Shown: in pieces, positions 57,799-64,000 of the stretch | Position numbering within the stretch: the first letter of the stretch is position 1 | Layout: the number at the start of each line of letters is the position of its first letter | Assembly (NCBI GenBank): GCA_016081115.2 | Contig: CM071935.1 | Span: 24,532,653-24,596,652, forward strand | Direction: 5' to 3' | From: Rehmannia glutinosa | Lineage: Eukaryota > Streptophyta > Magnoliopsida > Lamiales > Orobanchaceae | Length of the DNA: 64,000 nucleotides | Made by a program: the position numbers and the translations under genes | Notes under the pieces: model-generated | What the model saw: only the letters and a program-made list of their open reading frames with translations | Database searches by the model: none | Told to the model about the DNA's origin: nothing

Positions 57799-59843
57799 TC
57801 ACTGTTGAAGTCGTCCCAAAAACTTCGCATTGAGACATAACGTCCCAAAATCTCGTTCTAGACTCTCCAGGTTTTCCCTGAGATGTCTTACTCGTTTAAG
57901 GACCTTGTCGCAACGCGTCCTTCCATCTCGTGTCAAGAAATCTGCAAGAATATTTTCATGAGATTTTATAATGACAATATCATAATCATAATATTGACAT
58001 TCAGCTTGCCATCTAAGTAATCGAGCCTTTTGTGATTTTGATTCAATTTTGTTTTTCAGAAAAGCCTTGACACTTGAATTATCAATTTTTAAAGTAAACT
58101 TTTTAGCCAGTAAAAATAGTGGCCATTTTTTAAAAGCCTTTCTGACTGCAAAGAATTCTTTCTCGTTAATATGCCACCGAGTTGCTTCACTAGGGGTGAA
58201 TAACCGCTGCAGTATCTGCATGGCACTTCCTCATTTGGTGTTACTTTCGTAAGAACTGTTGCCCACCAATCATCACTGGCATCTGTGTAAAGAACCAGTT
58301 CGTCCTCGTCTTGGGGAATTGCAAGCTTTGGGAGCTTTTTACAAACTTCTTTAAGTTGCTTAATTCCTTCTTGATGTTCATCTTCCCATTTGAATACTGC
58401 ATCTTTTTTAAGTAATGGGCTAAACACCTTCCTGTAGTATGCCAGATTGTTAATGAACATCCCAGCAAAATTAACAACTCCAAGAAAACTCTGAAGTTGC
58501 TTCTTGTCTTTCAGTGTATCTGGAAATCCTTGTATCTTTTCTATAAATATGACTTTGTAGGATGATTCCAGATTCGTCGATCTCAATTCCTAGGAATTCA
58601 ATCTGTCTTGTTGCAATCACTGCCTTCTTCTCCGAAAGCACTAATCCTTCCTTATGACAAACATCTGAAAATATTTCAAAATGTTTGAGATGCTCCTTCA
58701 TGCTCTTTGATGCGATTAGAATGTCATCGATATACACGAACATGAAACTGAAATAATCTTTGAAGAGATTATCCATCTTCCTTTGATATATTTGGGGTGC
58801 GTTAGCCAATCCCATAGGCATCACGTTCCAAATATAGTGTCCTTGAGGGGTAGAAAAGTCAGAAACTTCTTACTTTCTTCCTCCATCTTAATCTGGTAGA
58901 ATCCAGACTTGCAATCGAACTTTGAGAATATCTTGGCACCTTTGATGCAGTTAACCAGATGTTCTCTACTTGAGATATAGTATCCGTCGAACTCCAAAAT
59001 GTTATTAATCCCTTTGTAGTTAATAACAAGTCTTGGCTTTCCTCTTTTAATTTCTCCATAGTTTCTGACTAAGAATCCTGGACTACTGTATGGAGAAACT
59101 CCTGGTGAAATTAACTTAAGGTCAAGATGTTCCTTAAGTATCTTCTGCATATCCTTACGATCCTCCTGGTTCATAAGGATTGGTTTGAATCTTACGAACT
59201 CGTACTCCTTTCCAGGTTTAACCTTTAAGGATGCTTTGAGCTCATTCTTGTCCCACCATGCCAAAGGATCTTCATTATAATTCCTTTGGATTTTCTTCTT
59301 GATATCCTTGAGTGATATTTGTTCTTCAATGGTTACGTCACTCTGTGGATTCTCCATCGTGCTTACCATCAATTCAAAGAATAACTTCGAGTAACTCGTT
59401 CTTCTCCTCGCACTCGAATGAATACAAGTTATTATCCCAAAGCTTCTTATCCTTTCGAGAACCGAATTGTCTATAGGATAATAAAGCTTCACCAAATTTC
59501 CTTTGATCCGCCATTTTTGGATTTTGGAGTTTGGCTTCATCACCACGCTTGCTGCGAAAATTAATAGGCATTTTTCGTAAAATGCTTCCTCGATCTCGGA
59601 CAATGATCTTATGATCACATAAGGTTGTGAAAATAAGTCTTCTTGTCTCGTTCTCTGTGTAAATCGCTTGAATGTTTGTAGGAAGTTGTTTCCTAGCAAA
59701 ACATCTCGCACTGTATCATGGAAATAGATTGGTGGCGTCTTTACTTTGTACCATAAGTCTTGCCCGCGCCTCCGATCATTATTTCTCGCTTGTTTAATTC
59801 CTGTTAAGGATAAGAATCCTTTTAGAGAAATCTCTTCCTGCAA
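57799..59843 (-). pseudogene. Pararetroviral protease, reverse transcriptase and RNase H (broken)
   Basis: Piece 59843-58821 (340 codons) starts in a retropepsin-like region (VLLGNNFLQTFKRFTQ). It then has the RT N-terminus, with PYSSPGFLVRN, KPRLVINYKGIN and FSKFDCKSGFYQIKM. The frame breaks near 58822. Piece 58824-58471 continues with NAPQIYQRKMDNLFKDY and the active-site box YIDD (58734-58723). Pieces 58586-58089 and 58221-57799 hold the connection and RNase H (FLGVVNFAGMFINNLAYYRK, LVLYTDASDDWWATVL, EKEFFAVRKAFKKWPLFLLA). At least three frameshifts separate these, so no polymerase can be made. RT type and lack of integrase point to Caulimoviridae rather than a gypsy element. Confidence 0.88.
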
Positions 59844-60001
59844 TAGCCGGTAAATCTTCTCAATTTCTTTAGGAAAAACATCCGGCTTTGTAGTACATAT
59901 TCCGGCACTGAATCAATATAGGCGGCGAAATACTCGGCAGTATTGAAAGATATAACATTCCAATAGAAATGTATATAGAGAATGGACTAGTGGTCATTTG
60001 A

Positions 60002-61295
60002 TTACTCGTATCTTTTATTAGCCACTGTGAATTCCATTCCTTCTTGTAATCTTTCCCAAGGTTTATGATCCTCGAGAAATTCAATTCCCAGTGTTAATTG
60101 TTCTGGGATCTTTCCTGCCGCTCCTTTGATAGTAAGCTCAATTTCTCCTATCTTCAGGCTTCCTTGATACCTTCCAACTATTGGTTGTTGGAGATAATAT
60201 AGAACATCACAAGGAAAAATATTATCCTTTTGAGTGATGTCAAATATTACTTCCACTTCTCGCCATCATACGGACATTTCGGCTCTCTGCTTTGTTTTGA
60301 AAACATCTCGGGATACGCCGAATCGCATTTGTCTCTCTTTTCTTCCCAACGGCTGCGACTCGTCATTCTGTCCTGTTGGAAAGACATCTTTCTTGGCTCA
60401 ACTCTGAGACTTCAACTTTTGTTGAAGACTGGTTGATCTTGTATTTTCATATCGATCTTCTTTATAGTGGGAGATTCAATAATTTCTGGTAGAACCACCC
60501 TGGCAAAGTCCTCGAAGATTCTTGGGACTTCAATGAATTCCTTTCTCAAGAATACTTCAATGATGTGTATTCGAGAGAGCATAGGATATCTTGTATGTGA
60601 TCGAGTAGGTCTGCTCTTCCCTTCTTTCATCAATTCGACTCTTTTGAAATCTTGATGAAGAGTTAGGACTCTGTTGAAATCTCGATCTTCCAAATTGTAT
60701 GAAATTCTAGGATAGACATTAAATGCCAATTTTCCTGCATACAAATTTCATGTAACTGCTCCAAGACATGAATCCTTGAGGTTTGAGATTCGCTTGTCAA
60801 AGATAGCCAGATTGAGTGGCGAATCTATTCCTTCTTTGAATGTTGCTTTAATAATGACTCTTATAGCTCCGATATGAATCCATGAGAGTGTATTTGCAAC
60901 TTCTCTTTTAACTCGCTTTTGATCTCCTGTATTTCTCTAATAGGAACCAACTGCATCTCGATCAGGTTCCCGGTAAACTCCATCGGAATGGCAAATTCTC
61001 CGGTTGTTACCCTGTGGATAATTTGGTGTTTTCTATTACGAAAACCAATCTTATCCAAAGCCTTTTCCATCGCCCCAATTGTAAATCCATCATAGATTTG
61101 AAGCTTTGGATCTTCCTTCATAATTCTCATAAGAGTCTTATGAGACACCGTAGTGTGAGAGAGGAATCCTGACATATCCTCCCTGACCGTCTGTTGAAGA
61201 ATTTCTTCTTCACTCTGATTCTGAACTAGATTCACTTCCATCATCAGAATAGATCTCTTCTTCATAGATGCTTTCATCTGAGGGAATATCCTCAA
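60002..61295 (-). pseudogene. Pararetroviral movement-protein region (30K type, broken)
   Basis: Pieces 61295-60861, 60744-60412 and 60256-60002. A segment around 60850-60760 in another frame has a DSPLNLAIFDKRI-like stretch with the Asp typical of the 30K superfamily. GKLAFNVYPRISYNL (60735-60690) fits the strand that follows. 30K proteins move virus between cells through plasmodesmata. Stops near 60861 and 60745 break the frame, and a poorly conserved part (60411-60257) lies before the last piece. It lies downstream of the zinc-knuckle coat region, an order that differs from petuvirus-like layouts. Confidence 0.65.
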
Positions 61296-61379
61296 ATTGA
61301 TACACCTGTATTAAATCCTGATAATAGACAACTTCTTCGATTTCTGGTGTGGCCTCGAACTGTCTGACTCCTCGTTTTT

Positions 61380-62699
61380 GATTGTCTGGGCAATCCGTTG
61401 AGATATGCCCTCTTGCTCCGCATGTCCAGCAATTACAGTCTTTGAAACTTTCATTAGCTCTGGTGTGAGCACGCCTGAAAGTTCTTCTTCCTGGTGTTCT
61501 GCTGGTACTTGCTTGATTAGACCCTGATGAAGAGGCTCTACTCCTGCTTGGTCTGGTCTTTGCCCGATTTATAACCGGGCTTTTGTTTTGACGAACCTTC
61601 TAGGTCTCCATGAAGACCTGCTTCTTTTTTGTCTTTCCTTCGGGCGGTATGGATGGCTTCTATCCTTCTTCTTCTTGTGCCGCCTTGGTTGACTTCCCAC
61701 AACTGTTGGGATATCATTATCCACGCAACATAGAGGAATTGTTTTGTTAATTCCTCTTAATCTTTTGTAATTCTTGTATAGAGTTGCTTGGTAACACCAT
61801 TCAGATAACTTAGCCTTTAGGAAAGACATTTTTCCCGCCACATTTCTACTTGACTCCACCCTTGTATTCCCGATAAGCATTTCTCTCCGAGGGACTCGAA
61901 ATCTTGGCAAAGAATAGTCATGCGGCTTCTTTTTCCTCAATCTTGGATTTCCACCGGTATTCGGTGAACAACTTGATATATTCGTCAATATGACAAATAT
62001 CCAAGAACTTCAAGGCTATAGAGGGCTTGTTTATATCTCTTTCTTTTTTCATCCTCTAATCCTTCGAAATAACCTTGTGCCGACGAACCGGATTTTGAAT
62101 AGTTTTGCCATACCATCGACAATTCCTTTAAGTGATTCCCCGATGTGACCGAACTTTTCGTGCTTGCATCGGTCATATCCCGAGCGATTAACCGATCCTT
62201 CAAGACTCATTTCAAGGAGTAAAATGAATGAATCATTTGTAAGATCGAGGGTTCTCACTTTGAAATTCTCATAGTCAAGCCCATTCATCAATGAGAACTT
62301 CTCTTTTTTAAAATCGGATGTCCAGATTTAACATCAACCCATATGGATGTATTGGGTCGAGGTGCGATCTTCCATAAGGCGTCGATAAACATTCGGCCTT
62401 CCAAAGAGGTTGTCTAGTTCTGCAAGAGGGTTTCGACCTCCTGTCCCTGAAAGTGGATCACTTCCGGTCGTGAAATCCCCAGCGTGTGGCATCCTCTCGT
62501 CCCGAGCTCCATGATGCGAACCCGTACTTTCTTCGACGTTAGGATTAATCGGTGGCGGTGGTGGTAGAATTGGTCTACCTTGTGGGTCATAGGTAACCAA
62601 AGTGATTCTCACTGCGTTCATCTTTAAATCTACAATACCTAATCCCGAAGGATTCGCCAGGTCATGTAGATCTTTAAGATTCATCTTTTCAATATCCAT
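61380..62699 (-). pseudogene. Pararetroviral coat-protein region with zinc knuckle (broken)
   Basis: Starts with an open piece 62699-62334 (121 codons; Pro-rich GRPILPPPPPINP). It continues in pieces 62291-62049, 62203-61985 and 61988-61569, the last strongly basic (RRHKKKKDRSHPYRPKERQK). A zinc knuckle CX2CX4HX4C (CWTCGARGHISTDC) lies at about 61433-61392, after a basic Arg/Ser region. Basic stretch plus CCHC knuckle is the hallmark of caulimovirid coat proteins, which bind the pregenomic RNA. An acidic Glu/Asp-rich tail follows toward 61210. At least four frame breaks are present. Confidence 0.75.
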
Positions 62700-62703
62700 C
62701 TTT

Positions 62704-63344
62704 TTAATTTTTGATGGATTTTCCTTTGATTAGAGCAATGAGCTTTTCCTCATCTGTCATCTTTCGTATAACTTCTGGTAGGTTTTCCTTTTTGGTGTAA
62801 ATAGGTACCGTCCCAAAATCAATCGTTTCCTTCCTCCGGATGAACTTGGCCTGTCCTCCGTGGTTCTTGACTCGTTCAATATCATGAAGGAGTTCAAGAG
62901 TTTCCTTATAATATTTCACCATCGTCTCCATCCTGTTCGATCCGATGAACTTGTCTTTGGTAGATGAATATGGCGATTGCCATAATTACCGCACCGCCGT
63001 CTTCCTGGATTTCTCTAAGATCTTCGGAAATCTTAGATTTGTCTGAAGTATCTCGTTCCACTCGGGTACTCCATCATGAATCATTGTTCGATGGGAATTT
63101 TCATGAACCGTTTCTTGAAGGTTCATCAAGTGAACATATAATGTCGGTTAAGCATCCAGAATCGCTTATATATTATGCTCGCATTTTGCATTGCTTGCTT
63201 AAGGTTTCCCCGTCGGCTCCTGCTGTTCCTTTTCTTCATATTGGTATTCCCGATATGAAACCTCAAGTGTTCTTGTGCGTACATCGTCAATATTTGACGA
63301 TATGTCTGTAAAGGGTACATCTCGGACATCGGTCCGGGATCCAT
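62704..63344 (-). pseudogene. Pararetroviral leader and small upstream ORFs
   Basis: Short open pieces 63344-63126 (72 codons) and 62931-62704 (75 codons, Lys/Glu-rich, METMVKYYKETLELLHDIER) lie between the primer site and the coat region. They have no recognised domain. The second ends four bases before the start of the coat-region ORF, a spacing typical of consecutive caulimovirid ORFs. Confidence 0.5.
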
Positions 63345-63421
63345 ATTCTCGGAGAAATTCTCCTCACCAATTGTTAATTACATATATATAATAAATATAA
63401 CAAAAAGTTCTTAATAAACCT

Positions 63422-63436
63422 GGGCTCTCGATACCA
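63422..63436 (-). other. Pararetroviral primer-binding site, tRNA-Met type
   Basis: The minus strand reads TGGTATCGAGAGCCC, the tRNA-Met complement TGGTATC..GAGCC with a small change in the middle. By convention this is position 1 of a caulimovirid genome. Viral homology ends close to it, and MULE-like terminal sequence begins within about 10-40 bp. Confidence 0.75.
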
Positions 63437-63734
63437 TTTTAAGCAAGACACTTAGTCAAATCGGTATGTGTATGAATAAGGGTATAATTGGTATTTTGAA
63501 AATATGCAATTATTCCGCTAGACCAATTTTGCATCAACTCAAGACTTATAGGACACCAATTGCTTCGGTATAAACTTGCAGGACCAATTTTACATAACGT
63601 TATAAACTTACAGGGCATATTTTGCAAAACTTGAAGAACATACAGGGCATATTTTGCAAACTCAATAACAAAAGTCCGAAAATGCATTTTATCCCAAGTT
63701 ACAGGATATTTTCTGCAATTAAGCCTCCATGGTC

Positions 63735-64000
63735 CCCTCCCCTAGTGATGTTTTAAGGAAAAACAAAAAAGAAAAAGTTCATTAATAATAATAATAATAT
63801 TATTATTATATGCATACATATTATTATTACCCACAGAACTTTACTGGCCATGCTAAAGGACACGCACACAAAAACCTAAAAAGAACTGCTTTCTTCAGGG
63901 ACAAAAAGAAAACTTCCTTTTCACAGCAAATGGAAATTTTGGAATCAAATTTTGTCTTCGAAGGGTTTTGGTAGGGTTTACTTTTCTCTGTTTCCCCGCA
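63735..64000. other. Right-edge flank, possible 5' region of a host gene
   Basis: No ORF. Contains AT-rich trinucleotide runs (AATAATAAT ... ATTATTATT, 63783-63830). Near the edge is TAGGGTTT (63972-63979), the reverse complement of the telo-box AAACCCTA common upstream of housekeeping genes, within pyrimidine-rich leader-like text. Whether a gene begins beyond the window cannot be seen. Confidence 0.3.

Larger units (their letters stand above)
55800..63436 (-). mobile_element. Endogenous pararetrovirus (caulimovirid-like), near full length, broken
   Basis: Order on the minus strand: tRNA-Met-type primer site, leader with small ORFs, coat-protein region with zinc knuckle, 30K-type movement-protein region, protease, RT, RNase H, a further C-terminal ORF, then a non-coding region with promoter-like and poly(A)-like signals. 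The roughly 7.6 kb length is in the range of Caulimoviridae genomes. No integrase or LTR is present. All genes carry frameshifts or stops, so this is a relic. Viral DNA enters plant genomes without its own integrase, by illegitimate recombination. Genus not assigned. The left border with MULE-like sequence lies somewhere between about 55650 and 56000. Confidence 0.85.
55485..63725. mobile_element. MULE-like unit with 9-bp TSD enclosing a pararetrovirus
   Basis: The left end GGCTTAATAGCAAAATATGC matches the reverse complement of the right end GGCTTAATTGCAGAAAATAT over about 33 bp (26 identical). It is flanked by a perfect 9-bp duplication TCCATGGTC (55476-55484, 63726-63734). Beyond the first 33 bp both ends hold looser repeats of the type TTTGCAAAATATGCCCTGTAAGTTT. 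Nine-bp TSDs are typical of Mutator-like elements. No MULE transposase lies inside; the interior from about 55.8 to 63.44 kb is pararetroviral. Either a virus integrated into an older non-autonomous MULE, or such an element acquired viral DNA. The sequence alone does not decide. Confidence 0.75.

Noticed and set aside
62964..63311. 115-codon plus-strand open frame in the viral leader
   Set aside because: Antisense to the pararetroviral leader and first ORFs; no domain.

Overview
This window is plant nuclear DNA, probably eudicot. It is AT-rich and gene-poor, and is built almost entirely of nested transposable elements plus one endogenous pararetrovirus. The lineages recognised are plant-specific: Athila-type and Tekay-like Ty3/gypsy elements, Sirevirus-like Ty1/copia elements, FAR1-type Mutator-like elements (MULEs), CACTA, hAT, and a caulimovirid-like virus. 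I see no intact host gene, rRNA or tRNA gene. Nearly every coding region carries frameshifts, stops or deletions. The main exceptions are a 426-codon copia gag and a partial Athila gag.

Layout. (1) About 1.1-26.1 kb is the wreck of one MULE. A Ulp1-like (C48) protease gene on + is split between 1620-3403 and 17682-18669. A FAR1-type transposase gene on - runs from about 26.07 to 19.68 kb. The protease gene is split by 13-14 kb of inserts: an Athila-type element (3438-11278), a minus-strand Tekay-like LTR fragment (11279-15832), a second Athila-type copy inside that LTR (12139-15377), and a hAT element (16016-17066). The FAR1-domain exon is split by a 4184-bp solo LTR (21746-25929) with a perfect 5-bp target-site duplication (TSD). 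(2) 26322-32205 is a CACTA element with matching termini and a TAA TSD. It carries its own Ulp1-like gene and a 184-bp hAT MITE. (3) 32327-33956 is the 3' end of a copia element on -. It abuts a 5'-truncated Sirevirus-like copia on + (33957-42307), which has integrase, RT and RNase H remnants, a long post-pol ORF and a 3' LTR. (4) 42308-45106 is a third Athila-type copy on -. (5) 46902-54769 is a complete-ended copia (TSD ATATG) with near-identical LTRs but most of pol missing. (6) 54973-55414 is a hAT MITE. (7) 55485-63725 is an 8.2-kb unit with inverted ends and a perfect 9-bp TSD. Its interior is an almost full-length, broken pararetrovirus on -.

Most notable: (a) the pararetrovirus lies inside a MULE-like unit. 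(b) The LTR leader of the copia at 46.9-54.8 kb carries an array of seven small hairpins. They share a TGTGGTA-type loop while their stems differ and still pair. A diverged copia LTR at 32.3-33.5 kb has the same kind of array. (c) Two Athila-type copies in opposite orientation share one gag-to-post-pol junction, which implies an amplified pol-less family. (d) LTRs of both the gypsy and copia families carry interspersed GC-rich palindromes (CACACGGCCGTGTG and CGACCGGTCG types). All coordinates and alignments were read by eye.
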